A program made the position numbers and the translations under genes. A DNA stretch of 64,000 bases from Aphrocallistes beatrix. Its lineage: Eukaryota; Porifera; Hexactinellida; Sceptrulophora; Aphrocallistidae. Below are positions 1 to 10,329 of this stretch, piece after piece (position 1 is the stretch's first letter; each line of letters begins with the position of its first letter). The stretch spans positions 2,341,696 to 2,405,695 of the forward strand of contig OY725492.1 of NCBI GenBank assembly GCA_963281255.1. The letters are read 5' to 3'. The notes beneath the pieces are model-generated. The model had not been told where the DNA came from. It saw only the letters and a program-made list of their open reading frames with translations, and searched no databases.

Positions 1-28
1 TTGGACAGAACTTTTGCCGCACCCTGTA
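1..28. mobile_element. Right terminus of a CAGGGTG-class TIR element
   Basis: The window opens inside an element. The first 26 bases end in CACCCTG followed by TA, and closely resemble the right end of the element at 40661-43614 (cagaactt, then a cacc-CTG-TA ending). Only this stump is in view. Confidence 0.5.
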
Positions 29-106
29 TGTCTCTCAAATCCTGTTAAAAGATCTTTCTTAACCTGCAAGATATGATTTTTCTAAAATGAACTATTTTGA
101 CATAAT

Positions 107-576
107 TACTACAAGCGCACTTCGCTTGCTTGCGCACCGCGGCAGGCGGACACTTTGTATCCGCCGGAGGCGCCCTAAGAGCGCTTGGGGTCACATTGAT
201 AAATTATAAGAGAGATAGCATCTATAAATACTTCTGCCCTACTGTTAAAATCAATATCGAACGAAAAATCATCAAATTTGTCAATTTTTAAAATTTTGAT
301 GTGTAATGATGACGTCATAACAAAGTGATGAGTCATTATTTTTTGAGGATAGTTGCATCATATGTGAGGTATATTAATATACACATTCCATTAAAATTTT
401 AGCCTTCTATCACTTAAAATGGCTGAGTTATGATCAAAAATTTCTAAATATAAGGTGGCAATGACGTCATAAATCCGTGATGAGTCGACATTTTGGTCTC
501 TGCTCAGAACTTAGTTGAGCCATTGCCAAAATCAGCTTTCTATGACCGGCAGTTTCTTCAATCAATTCGCTACAGA
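107..576 (-). repeat. Repeat family A, copy 1 (Helitron-like, non-autonomous)
   Basis: I define family A forward as starting near GTAACGAATTGATTGAAG and ending in a GC-rich block with the hairpin GGCGGACAC-aaa-GTGTCCGCC, then GCGCGCTTGT. This copy is reversed: GC end at 107-190, gtaacg-type end at about 570. The interior carries two TGACGTCA palindromes (near 310 and 465) and an AP-1-like TGAGTCA. The GC end and hairpin are as in other copies of the window. Confidence 0.8.
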
Positions 577-613
577 TATATCCTTACTATTAAAACTCAA
601 TTAATATTTATTT

Positions 614-948
614 ATTCAAGCGCGCTTCGCTTGCTTGCGCTGCGCAGCTGGCGGATATTTTGTGTCCGCTGGAGGCGCCTGGAGTCACATTGATTAATTA
701 TAAGGGAGATACCCGCTCTAAATACGTCTGTCCTACTGGTCTAATCGATATCACACGAAAAATGACCAAATTTGTCAATTTTTAAATTTTTGATACGTAA
801 TGATGACGTCATGACAGATCGATGAGTCATCATTTTTAGATGATAGTTGTAGCATAAGTGAGCTATATTAATCTACCTATTCTATTAAATCTCAGCCTTC
901 TATCACTCAAAACGGCTAAGTTATGGCTGATAGATTAGAATGGCTGAG
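614..948 (-). repeat. Repeat family A, copy 2, head-to-tail with copy 1
   Basis: Reversed family A copy beginning with the GC-rich block at 615 and truncated before its gtaacg end. It follows copy 1 in the same orientation after about 40 bp containing the terminal motif TCCTTACTATTAAAACTC. One TGACGTCA lies near 804. Such head-to-tail pairs are typical of rolling-circle elements. Confidence 0.75.
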
Positions 949-1075
949 TTATGGTTGATAGATAGAGCTTTGGAATGCATCACCAGTTATATAAATATAG
1001 TGTCAATGTACCCATCTCCGTTGTTAAAATTTAGATTGGTCATCATACGATTGCGTTCCCATAAAGTTGGATCTA
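949..1075 (+). repeat. Repeat family C, copy 1 (fragment)
   Basis: This segment aligns by eye with 25741-26045 and 47315-47560 through shared blocks: an AGAGCTT-GGAATGCAT stretch, an atataaatat run, a GCCAAAGTA-like stretch and TCATCATACGATTGCG. There is no coding capacity and the class is unknown. Confidence 0.5.
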
Positions 1076-1501
1076 CGATCCAATATAATAATATTGTTGC
1101 ACAGTACTCATTTGAAGGTGTAGTGCCGGCCGGCCGTAAGTGGTGCACAGACCAGAGTTTAAAAGATATCGCCCTGAAATCTTTTGTGAAGCTGCAGACA
1201 TGTATGTAGATGTGCACCAACTGATACGATTTTCAATATATGCTAAATCATCATCATTAAGTAGCATTTTGTGATTTCATTATTTTGCTTATTGCACAAA
1301 AACTAGAAGAGCTAGAAGTTGAGATTGATAAAACTGGCGAAGTATGAGGCCGTCTAAAACCTATTTCATTCCTAGATCCATCGGACATAGGACCTCTGAG
1401 CAATTTGCGGTTAAAAACTTTGTAGCGTCATCATCGCCTAATTTTAATGATAAATGCCTATTAGAGCTCAAATTTAAAAAGGTTGAGATAAACTATTGTT
1501 C
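1076..1501. other. No recognisable gene
   Basis: Short overlapping open frames occur on both strands here but none resembles a protein I know. I see no repeat ends. Confidence 0.5.
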
Positions 1502-1713
1502 AATATAGTGTTCAATATAGATGTCTCAACAAAATTATCTTAATTAATTATGCTTACGTCATCATGATGACACAACAATAATTATTAATGACTAAGAGTT
1601 AAAATGATAAGAAATAGAAATAAACATATGTTGTAGAAAGTGTTCAGCGTAGATGACTATACAAAACTATGCTAATTAAATATGCTGACGTCATCATGAT
1701 GGCACAGCCAAAT
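1502..1713. repeat. Two diverged tandem units with ACGTCATCATGATG
   Basis: The segments at about 1502-1576 and 1640-1713 are related. Both run AGTGTTCA, TAGATG, CAAAA, AATTAA, then ACGTCATCATGATG. A similar block lies inverted near 9205-9240. This is probably a decayed interspersed repeat. Confidence 0.4.
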
Positions 1714-1751
1714 TAACATCCACGATTTTAATCATACAAACTTTAATTGGT

Positions 1752-1870
1752 AAGAAATCCCCTCACAGACGGGCGTGGTGTGCTTCCAAATTCCTTGGAT
1801 GACATGTATTGTGTCATCATCCAAGGAATGTGGAACCACACTTCTGGCCCGTCTGTGAGGGGCTTTTTCT
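1752..1870. repeat. 119-bp near-perfect hairpin
   Basis: The left arm (1752-1804) and right arm (1812-1870) are inverted copies with few mismatches. The outer arm reads CCCCTCACAGACGGGC and the inner arm ATTCCTTGGATGA. The loop is under 10 bp. It could be a very small foldback MITE or a transcribed hairpin. I see no second copy in the window. Confidence 0.85.
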
Positions 1871-2017
1871 GATTTAGATGGCAGGCTTTGTATCCAGAGG
1901 GCTATGCTTAGTTATTGAGGTATTTTGATTTATATAAAGTAGATAGAACTATTGCTTAGTCCTGATGCATGATATCTTGAGATCCTAGTATTAAGTAACC
2001 ATGGATGATTTAGAACC

Positions 2018-2388
2018 GTGATATCTTGAGATCGTAATATTTTGAGATATCGTAGCATTCTGAGATTTTGTTTGGCTTACTCAAATGGCCTTGTGGTTCA
2101 AACGGTTTCATTGTGGCACAAATTGTGGCACATGACAATATTTGATGGCACGCGACACAATTTACTATGGTTGAACCCCATATAGACCATGGATCAATTA
2201 TATTCTAATAATTTATGGTTCATATGGGGTTCAACCATAGTAAATTGTGTCGCGTGCCATCAAATTTTGTCATGTGCACAATTTAGTGCCACAATGAAAC
2301 CGATTGAACCACAAGACCATTTGAGCAAGCCAAACAAAATCTCAGAATGCTACGATATCTCAAAATATTACGATCTCAAGATATCACA
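2018..2388. repeat. 371-bp foldback inverted repeat
   Basis: The arms of about 170 bp pair from GTGATATCTTGAGATC at 2018 to its complement ending at 2388, around a loop of about 25 bp near 2190-2215. Arm identity is high. The open frame across the right arm is an artefact of the palindrome. The structure fits a MITE or foldback element of unknown superfamily. Confidence 0.85.
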
Positions 2389-2743
2389 CAACAGTCCTCT
2401 ATATCTTTTATAATCCAATGGAATTCAAATGTCTGAATAATTAATTGGTCCTCTTTAACACATTAAGTGACGACCACAAGTCTAGAACTAGATTTTAATA
2501 CACTTTATATACAGTGAAGATTGGATATAACGACAAATCGCAAATAGCGACCATTTTTCCTTGCCCAGAGTGAAATCCTACTTGACTGCATACAAAAAAC
2601 ATCGAAAATAACGACAATCCGAATAACGATAAATCGAAAATAACGACACATTTATTGTGCCCGGTGGCCTAAAAATGAATCGACCTCACGGAGGGTTAAA
2701 CGAGCTTTAGCTCCAAACGAAAGTAGAAGTTAATGTTTTAATC

Positions 2744-2986
2744 TCCGCTGACTTTCTTCTATGGGGCATTGCTCAACGTGCAGAAATTGCTGGTGCAGAC
2801 GTCACATTTGACGACTTTGTGGCAATATATGATGAAGTCCTAACCGGTGCTGCAGCTGCAGGTCAAGTTGTAGATAATTTACTAGATACTGTTCTGCCTT
2901 CTAATGAAGCAGCTGACGAGGAGAGTTGTAATGAGGAATGTGTAGTTCAACGTGTACCAAAGTTCAGGGAGGCAGTGGAGGATTAG
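2744..2986 (+). pseudogene. C-terminal fragment of Tigger-type transposase (probable)
   Basis: An 80-codon open stretch without an ATG reads an acidic, helical sequence (SADFLLWGIAQRAEIAG, then a run rich in D and E, ending REAVED-stop). Acidic tails of this kind follow the DDE domain in Tigger transposases. Its place inside Tigger-like TIRs supports this. The DDE domain itself is gone, so the call rests on context and style. Confidence 0.45.
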
Positions 2987-3048
2987 AGACAGCTCTGTTG
3001 TACCTGCGTTCCACCAAAAACTCAGACGTCCACTGTCAAGCTGTATTA

Positions 3049-3768
3049 CAGGGTGTGGAATAAGTTCTGCCACAAGCTTCATTAGGTATAAAATTTCTTA
3101 TACTCAAACAATCTTAGTTATTATGGTTCTTAGAGATTGTAATTCGAATATTTTCAATGATTTTAAAAGATTTTTCAATTCTATGACTTAGAAATGTGTT
3201 TTGTATGGTGAGTTTTGAGAAAAAAAAATGTGTCCTGCCACGCAGCGAAAATCGCGAATCAGGGCCCACTGCTTCTGTAAAAAATGTCTTCATAATCGAT
3301 GTCCCATGACGATTTAGCACCTGGTAGCTTTCATTCGCCATAGAAATATTTCATGAATCCACTGAATTCGTTATCAGAAACGAGAAAAAGTTATTCAGTC
3401 GCAGTTCAAATTGAAATCTGATCCAATTGGTCTTCAAAATGCACTGATCTGAACATCTTATATCTACAAATTTAGAGTGTTCGAGGAAAGTGTGTGAGCT
3501 AATTTTTCCTAGAATTTGAAGACTCTGGGAAGATAACTTGAAAAGCAGTGGGCCCTGATTCACGATTTTCGGTGCGGACCAGGACACATTTTTTTTTTCT
3601 CAAAATTCACCATACAAAACACATTTCTAAGTCATAGAATCGAAAAACTTTTAAAATCATTGAGGATATTCGAATTACAATCTCTAAGGACCATAATAAC
3701 TAAGATCGTTTGAGTATAAGAAATTTTATACCTAATGAAGCTTGTGGCAGAACTTATTCCCCACCCTG
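3049..3768. mobile_element. Non-autonomous derivative of the 40661-43614 element
   Basis: A 720-bp element flanked by TA, with long TIRs beginning CAGGGTG, then aagttctgccacaagctt and a TTAGGTATAAAATTT block. The same TIRs, with subterminal blocks around TCAGGGCCCACTGCTT, bound the 2.95-kb gene-bearing element at 40661-43614. There is no gene inside. It sits within the Tigger remnant. Confidence 0.85.
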
Positions 3769-4045
3769 TAAATGCTCAGGAATACTGCATAGATACACAG
3801 CTTAGTCTCCTGTAAAAGAGAACAATTACCAGCTATTTCAAGCCCACATAAAGTACATTAAAATAATTATTCAAATCATATACATCACCATATCATATAT
3901 CATATACTATTGTGTTTGTTACATTTTGGCGGGTATACTAAGCGTATATTGTGTGTGTGACCCTAAGATCGGATATAGTGACAGATCGCAAATAACGACA
4001 TTTTTCTCTTGCCCGATGGGACGTCGTTATATCCAATCTTCACTG

Positions 4046-4780
4046 TATATCATAATTAATGAAAAACATAGAACAAAGGTATGAAAATAAAATCTTGTTC
4101 TAAAATGTGTAGAAATAAATTCTCAACTCGATCATTCAAGCCAATGCAATAATCAATGTAAAAGCATATCCTCTTTGAGCATTTCATTGTATGCCTATAA
4201 AATGTCCGGTTTGGGAATTTAATCAGCCATCTTGTGCAATTATATTTCAGACCGAAAAATAAACATATAATTATCCCATAATCCGTTAAACTCCAATCAG
4301 AGGGAAGTTAATCCTTCCATCAATTAAATGATTGAATATTCTATGTTTGAATAGGAAATTCATCAAAACTCATCAGAATAATTAATGACCCACGCTTGGC
4401 ATTTCATTTTCGAAAGCAACAAAAAATGTACAAGGCGGATATGACTGTGGGAAATACTGTAGTTGTATAAATTATGAAATTTTCAGGATACTGTCATTAT
4501 AATAACAAGTGCAATCATCAGACGGGTCATATATACATATAATAATGGAGAATAATGGTTATCCTGCAATCGGAGATAAATTCCTTCTTTAGAAGGTGAT
4601 TCATAAGCATTCGACAAATCAAATCCCAACTTTATAAATAATTGCAATTTGGCAAAAAGGTAACCCAAATATGCACGGATATCAGCGTTAAATAATATTG
4701 CAGGAGCAAAATCTCTAAATCGGTATCCATATCCCTGACGCTGCCATCTACCAAGCATTAAAAAAATTTAACATATTGAT
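4046..4780. other. Unrecognised stretch with one open frame
   Basis: The minus strand is open for 91 codons at 4483-4758. The frame contains YGYRFRDFAPA and an AYLGYLFAKLQLF segment, with a hydrophobic C-terminus. I do not recognise it, and no splice sites or TE ends mark it out. It may be a decayed TE fragment or chance. Confidence 0.3.
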
Positions 4781-4940
4781 CTGAAAATATAATATTCGAA
4801 ATCTGCAACCCTAAAACCCCATGTCAACCATTGGAAGTAAGTCTCTAGCGTATTTAAGAGATTTGTTCACTTTCTCAGTACAAACTATTTGTTTACTATT
4901 TTTACATAACAATTGTAAACAAAAGTAATCAAATAATTTA

Positions 4941-5165
4941 AAAATGTCGACTCATAATGGAATTATGACGTCATTGTCACCATTTAAATATTTAAAATTC
5001 CAGTTTTCCCGAATATAACTCAGTCATTTTAGCTGATTGAAGGCTGAAATTTTATAGAATGTGTATATCAATATACTCAATATGATTCAACTCTCATCAA
5101 AAAATGATGACCCATCATCCCGTTAAGACGTCATCATGCATCAAAAATTGACAATTTGAAAAATC
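4941..5165 (+). repeat. Repeat family A, copy 3 (partial)
   Basis: Interior portion of family A without either end. It begins at AATGTCGACTCAT with TGACGTCA near 4967 and extends past a mutated second CRE (aGACGTCA). It is joined directly to the family B minisatellite. Confidence 0.7.
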
Positions 5166-5650
5166 TTTCTGTATTAAAAGAAGGTCATCACAACTATCAT
5201 CAGACTCTCACTTTATAAATATTCTAGTTTAGCTTTAGCTGAAGATTGAAAAATTTCAGATCATCGCACAAAATGTCACACTCGTGATCAAGAATTATGA
5301 TAAAATCAGTACCGTTGTATTCCAAAATAAAGTGCTGGGCAGATAGAGACAAGTTTAGGTACACTTATGTGCCTGGTGAAGCTGATACCCAGACAATCGA
5401 CAGATTATCGTCAACAATCTCAGACATACACTGTTCTGGAAACAGGGAACTAGTCCCCAAGCACGAATTAGTACAATGGGAGGAATGAGAAACAAATTCT
5501 CTAACGCAACTCAGAGAAAAAGTGGTCGCATCAATAGTAATGGGAAGGGCGGTTTGTAGCACTGGTGGCTTTTCAACGGGTAAAGCAATAACAGATACTT
5601 GACTAGATGGTAATTGAGTCTTAACGGCTTGAATATTTCGACATTTCTTA
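5166..5650. other. Unidentified insert with overlapping open frames
   Basis: The plus strand is open at 5297-5488 and the minus strand at 5365-5703 (112 codons, Ser/Thr-rich). They overlap antisense, so at most one can be real. Neither matches a family I know. The stretch is absent from the paralogous B copy at 29914-30838, so it arrived with or after the family A piece. Confidence 0.3.
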
Positions 5651-6044
5651 ACTAAACACTTTTTGAAACTATTGTAAACAAAAGGAAACGAATAATTTAA
5701 CATATCTATCTGAAAATATAATATTCGAAATATACACCACTAAAACCCCAAATCTACCGTAGGAAGCTAGTCTCTAGCTCATTTTTCTAATTTTATTACT
5801 TTATGTAACTATTGCAAAAAAAGTAAACAAAGTTCATCATATCGATCCGAAAATATAATATTCGAAATCAGCACGCCTAAAAACCCCATTTCACCTGTTG
5901 GAAGCTAGTCTCTAGCATTTTTCAAAATTCGTCAAATGGTGTGAAAATATGTATATAAAGGTGTCAAAATATGCACAAAATCGTTTTGATGCTAAATACT
6001 ATAATACATTTAAGATATCGAACATAAGTTGTGGCTTTGAAGTA

Positions 6045-6987
6045 CAGTGTGTTTCATAATTATTGGCACTAGACTATAACTTAATGTAGTATCAAACTTG
6101 TAATTAGAAAGAGTATTATAATTTCAGTATAACTTTATGTATGTATGTTCTTACTATATATAAATTGTTTTGAGTCACACTATCATACCATGTGATTACC
6201 CAGCATCTTTTCTAGAATGCAAACTCATTCTTTGCCTCTGTTTTTGTCAAAATTCCAACAACATTTTGCTATGGTATAGCAATGTTTTCTTCTATACCGC
6301 TTAATTTAGTTATAGAGATATCTAAGCATGTATATATCTTGTAGTTATGCAATTCTTAAGGATTTGTTCAAAGTATTCAGCAAGATATAGGTTGTGAAAG
6401 TCAGAATTAGGAGTGTCCAAGTGATTACCCTACAAAAATCAAATTTCTCGAGAAAAAAAATTAATTTGAGAAAAATAATTGTATTTATGGTCAATACCCA
6501 CAAATAGCACTAATTATTAGTTAAACCATTACTTTAAACAAGTTAAGTTTAAAATTGTGAATTTTATGGGCTAAATTCCACTTTTTACATTGTTAATCTC
6601 TGCGAGCCTCAATCACACTCCTAATTCTGACTTTCAGAACATATATCTTGCTGAATACTTTGAACAAATTCTTAAGAAATGCATAACTACAAGATATATA
6701 CATGCTTAGATATCTCTATAACTAAATTAAGCAGTATAGAAGAAAACATTGCTATACTATAGCAAAATGTTGTTGGAATTTTGTCAAAAAACTGAGACAA
6801 AGAATGAGTTTGCATTCTAGAAAAGATGCTGGGTAATCACATGGTATGATAGTGTGACTCAAAACAATGTATATATAGTAAGAAAATACATACATGAAGT
6901 TATCCTGAAATTATAATGCTCTTTCTAATTACAAGTTTGATACTACATTAAGTTAAAGTCTAGTGCCAAAAATTATTAAACACACTG
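6045..6987. mobile_element. 943-bp foldback element with TA target site
   Basis: Arms of about 375 bp (6045-6415 and 6610-6987) are inverted copies. Outer ends read CAGTGTGTTTCATAATTA and its near-complement, each next to TA. Family B at 30559-30562 shows the empty site (GAAGTATTAAT), so the insertion added exactly one element and one TA. It is a Tc1/mariner-type MITE by target site. Confidence 0.9.
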
Positions 6988-7398
6988 TATTAATAACAAT
7001 GACAATTTAATGTAGTACTGTACAATGATTTCTATTGTGATAGTGTAGTCATATATATTGTATATAAAAGGAGTGAAAAATTGATTCCCATTTTTGGAAG
7101 AGGTTTGAAAATTTCGCTTAGATCTTAGAACTTAACCATAGTCATATCATTTGACACCTACATGCCAATTTTCATATCTCTACGACTTGCCAATTCTTCA
7201 ACCAATTCGGACAAACACACACAAAAAATCCTAGCATTTTAATATATAACAAGCGCGCTAAAATAATTACAAGTACATTTTCGGTTCATAGTGACCCATA
7301 ATCGACAGAAAAATCTTTATAATACAAAACCTCGTTTGCCAGCAGTATCTCTTGGATCTATTTATAAAGTAATATTGAGTCACTTCTCTATATATCTA

Positions 7399-7808
7399 CA
7401 CTGACTGAACAAAAGTATTCGTACACCACATAATTCCCCATACAAATACTTATAATACTGATTTATTTAGCGAGTCAATGTATTTAATTGGTAAGAGATA
7501 CACTTAATTTGACTACAAATTCGAATTCTCCACATTCAAATTACCCACTTTATAAGATTTCAACTTATGTCGCGAGTGATCACCATTGTATAAGATTGCA
7601 CTGGTGGTATGAGGTGGCACAGTCTGAAAAATTTTAACCTTGTGTGAGTGTAAACAATTTGAAAGATTAAAAAGTGAGTAATTCGAATTTGAAGTTAAAT
7701 TAAGCGTATCTCTTACCAATTAAATACCTTGACTCGCTAAATAAATCAGTATTATAACTATTTGTATGGGGAATTATGGGGTGTACGAATACTTTTGTTC
7801 AGGCAGTG
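7399..7808. mobile_element. TA-flanked MITE, subfamily D1, copy 1
   Basis: The ends CACTGACTGAACAAAAGTAT and its complement, next to TA, bound 410 bp. Interior inverted blocks (AATACTGATTTATTTAGCG and GGTAAGAGATA) recur in copies at 22297, 23443 and 26262. TIR style (CACTG-x-CTGAACAAAAGTATTCG) fits Tc1-like transposons. It is non-coding. Confidence 0.85.
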
Positions 7809-8100
7809 TATATATTTAGTTACACTACACATTGGAACTTAAGATAAATGACTTGTAGAATAAAACAAATACTACAGGTGTGACTTGAAAAAGTGATTAT
7901 CTTTGAATGTGCCGCAATGAGAAAAGGGTTGAGAAACACTGATCTAGTGAGTGACACCAAGAAACGCAAGACATTGTCCAAATATAGGATGTTGAACAAA
8001 TTAATCTTATTATGGATCAAGAAGGCACGAGACTTGAATTGCATTGTCACTGGACCCATTATTCAGGTTGTTGCGAACAAACTATCCAGACGCAGCAACA

Positions 8101-8126
8101 TTAATCGAGTTTTAATAGTAAGGATA
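8101..8126 (-). repeat. Isolated family A/B 5' terminal motif
   Basis: A 26-bp match to the motif found beyond the gtaacg end of family A (reverse complement of TCCTTACTATTAAAACTC). Other copies lie near 577, 18855, 30843, 49816 and 63826. Here no body sequence follows, so this is probably a truncated end. Confidence 0.45.
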
Positions 8127-8365
8127 TTTGAAGTGAGGTGGCAGTAAATTTTGGAACATGTATTAAATATTATCAATTACAAGCTAGTCGAAGCCTGCAT
8201 ACTTTTGAATAAAAGGCTCGCAACCAGTACTTTCATATTTTTAGTACAAAAACCTCAATGTGAACATGTATTTCTCTCGAAATAGGAGCCTTTAGACAAT
8301 TTGAAATGATCACCATTTTGCCGTAATGTATCTTAATAAATTGCATCCAAACAATTAAAACTTAC

Positions 8366-8621
8366 GTTGAACTTCATTATCAATATGGATATATTCTATT
8401 CCGATATTATTACAGTACACATTCTTCAACCTCGAAATAATCTGAGAAAGTTTTAGCGAACTTTCAACTCCACCAATGCAAGTATTACCAGGGAGATAGA
8501 AAGTACGATCAAGATCACCTTCGTTAAATCCATAATAAGAAAGTTCAAGTTCTGGGACATTTGGTTGACTAGGCTGTTGGAGACGAAGAGGATCCAATTT
8601 AGATACATAATGGCCGGAACT
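8366..8621 (-). CDS. OGDH: 2-oxoglutarate dehydrogenase E1, internal exon
   Basis: The E1 subunit of the mitochondrial 2-oxoglutarate dehydrogenase complex decarboxylates 2-oxoglutarate with thiamine diphosphate in the TCA cycle. The exon opens after a TTTTAG acceptor (8622-8623) and reads SSGHYVSKLDPL, then LSYYGFNEGDLDRTFYLP, IGGVESSLKLSQIISRL, and YCNNIGIEYIHI. These match the family's RGHHxAKLDPLG, GFYGLDExDLDKxFxLP, FIGGxExxLPLREIIxRLE and YCxxIGxEYMxI blocks. It ends before GTAAGT in phase 1 (256 nt). It is more like OGDH than DHTKD1, which lacks the DLDxxFxLP pattern. Two family positions differ: the Arg of RGH is Ser, and TTFIGG reads NTCIGG. The next exon downstream was not found. 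The 28 codons on the minus strand above 8621 that look open are intron. Confidence 0.9.
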
Positions 8622-8629
8622 CTAAAATG

Positions 8630-9180
8630 CATATACATAATAGGTAAGATAAATATTGAAAATCCATTAAATATAACAAATGTTGGAATTGTAAGTAAAT
8701 ATTGATTAATATTTAAAGAAGGGTTCAATATAAGTATAAAACCATCAAGACAACATATTTTTGCTGAATAAGGAATTTGGGAATATTTTCGAGACAGTGA
8801 GAACATCAAATCTCTAAATCTGTAGTTTATAGTAGCAGTAGTTAATTCTATATGATATTCTAGTATTAACTTTTACTTAAAACTTTGATTCAACACTCCT
8901 TAATTAATTAGAAAATACATTTACAAGGAGATCACTAATATTTGGAATATGCAATAATATTCATATTTATGGAAGATATTCAAACAATCATCATGACGTT
9001 AAAGTTAAGACATTGCCATAATATTATTGAGACATCCATAATAAATATTTTATCAAACATTTCACTTCAATATCATCTTATTCGTGAGCTATCGCTCTTA
9101 CTAGGAAAACTTCCGATTTTTTTATAAATATATTGTGGTCATCAAGGTAATGTAAACATCATATTATGGAAACATATCCA
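8630..9180. other. Intronic stretch, nothing recognised
   Basis: AT-rich, with open frames on the minus strand at 8453-8809 and the plus strand at 8942-9127 that are composition artefacts. Between 9205 and 9250 lies a TGACGTCATCATCATGATG block related to the 1502-1713 units. Confidence 0.45.
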
Positions 9181-9265
9181 CCTAATTGTAAAACGTGGAT
9201 TTAGATTTTTTGCTGTGCCATTATGACGTCATCATCATGATGTCATTTTAATTTTGTAGAGACCC

Positions 9266-10039
9266 TCATGGTATATCATTGATAATAACAAGTAACCGAT
9301 ATGTTGGTTAGTTTCCGAGTTACAATCAAAAGGAGAAAATTACATCATGCTAGTAATCATGATCATCATACATTTTTTGAAAATCGAAAGGGTTAAGTGC
9401 AACAGGGCTGGGGTTGTTAAACGATTTTAAGACTCAGTTATTTTGTTTTCCTCCACGGCTGTTAACCAGGCAACCGAATGGATTGGTTGAAATATATATT
9501 TTTGGACTGATCTTTAACTGAATTTGAATTTTTAGTGTCTTGAAATACAATTTGATTATAAATTATATTATATTATCAAACTTTTAGAAGCAATATTCAT
9601 GAATCTCCGTCAAAAACAATGAAATTAGTGCAAATATTTATAAATTAGAGTAGATGGGCTATCTAATATTTTCTTAACCGTTAACTGAGATTGACGGCGG
9701 TTAGTCGACAAACCAAATAAAATCTTGGGTGCAAATATACATATCCCATATAATAACATTCTAACAGTGGCATAAATTCCATGCCCTGTTATACAATATT
9801 TGTTCGGGTTAAATAGGTTCTACCCAGAACCAATTTGTTATAAAAATAGTCTATTTACAAATTTGTTTGGGGAAAAAATAAGACTGTAGTAAAATATTCT
9901 ACATATATCATTATTACAATGATAATCATATATTACTTCAAGGTTAATTTTAACCTGTAATAATTGTACGGTTTCCTCATTCATTGCTGTATTTATTTTG
10001 CTAATTAAGTTTAAAAAAGTGAACGGAAGCCATTATCGC
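9266..10039. other. Intronic stretch, nothing recognised
   Basis: AT-rich DNA without convincing frames or element ends. A GGTTAAATAGGTTCT-like block at about 9807 recurs loosely at 24682-24700. Confidence 0.4.
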
Positions 10040-10150
10040 ATAGTACAGTAGAGCATACAAAAACAGGGGAGCACGGGAAGGTGAAAATGTACTTACTTCC
10101 CCATCCCTCAATAATGATTGTGTAGAAATATTTAGAATATATTCCTTACA
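10040..10150. repeat. Repeat family F, copy 1
   Basis: Shares AGTACAGTAGA, AAAACAG-GGAGC, AAAATGTAC-TACT-CCCCAT and ATGATTGTGTA blocks with 21998-22105, in the same orientation. The class is unknown. Confidence 0.5.
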
Positions 10151-10329
10151 ATTAATACTCGATTGATGTTTATATAGGGTGTCTATTAAGTTCTGTTACA
10201 AAATACATGGAAAAATCTTGTTATCACGTACTGTTCTATATTATCCAACCATCAATTATTTATTTAGTCTTATGATTAGCATATAATTTTCGAATTCTAT
10301 TGGCTTCTATTTGAGACATTTTTTCGAAA

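Larger units (their letters stand above)
2512..4045 (+). mobile_element. pogo/Tigger-like DNA transposon remnant with TIRs
   Basis: The left end (CAGTGAAGATTGGATATA, 2512) and right end (complement ending at 4045) are inverted copies flanked by TA, followed inside by shared ATAACGAC-type and ATCGCAAATA motifs. These TIRs fit pogo/Tigger elements. A short transposase remnant lies near the left end, and a second DNA element (3049-3768) has inserted into it. Confidence 0.7.
4781..7245 (-). repeat. Repeat family B copy (DINE-1-like), interrupted
   Basis: A reversed copy of the element at 29914-30838. Minisatellite units of about 138 bp, recognised by GAAGCTAGTCTCTAGC, occur near 4833, 5763 and 5900. 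The 5' part (7070-7245) ends with the motif CCTAGCATTTTAATATATA. It is interrupted by a family A piece (4941-5165), an unidentified stretch (5166-5650) and a foldback element (6045-6987). Confidence 0.7.

Noticed and set aside
5365-5703. 112-codon minus-strand frame as a gene
   Set aside because: It overlaps another frame antisense, runs into the B minisatellite, and matches no family.
8366-8621. DHTKD1 or another thiamine-dependent dehydrogenase instead of OGDH
   Set aside because: The DLDxxFxLP, IGGxES and YCxxIGxEY blocks together are OGDH-like; DHTKD1 differs at these sites.
8453-8809. 118-codon minus-strand frame overlapping the OGDH exon
   Set aside because: It is in a different frame from the exon, hydrophobic and AT-driven; the OGDH frame has family motifs and splice sites.
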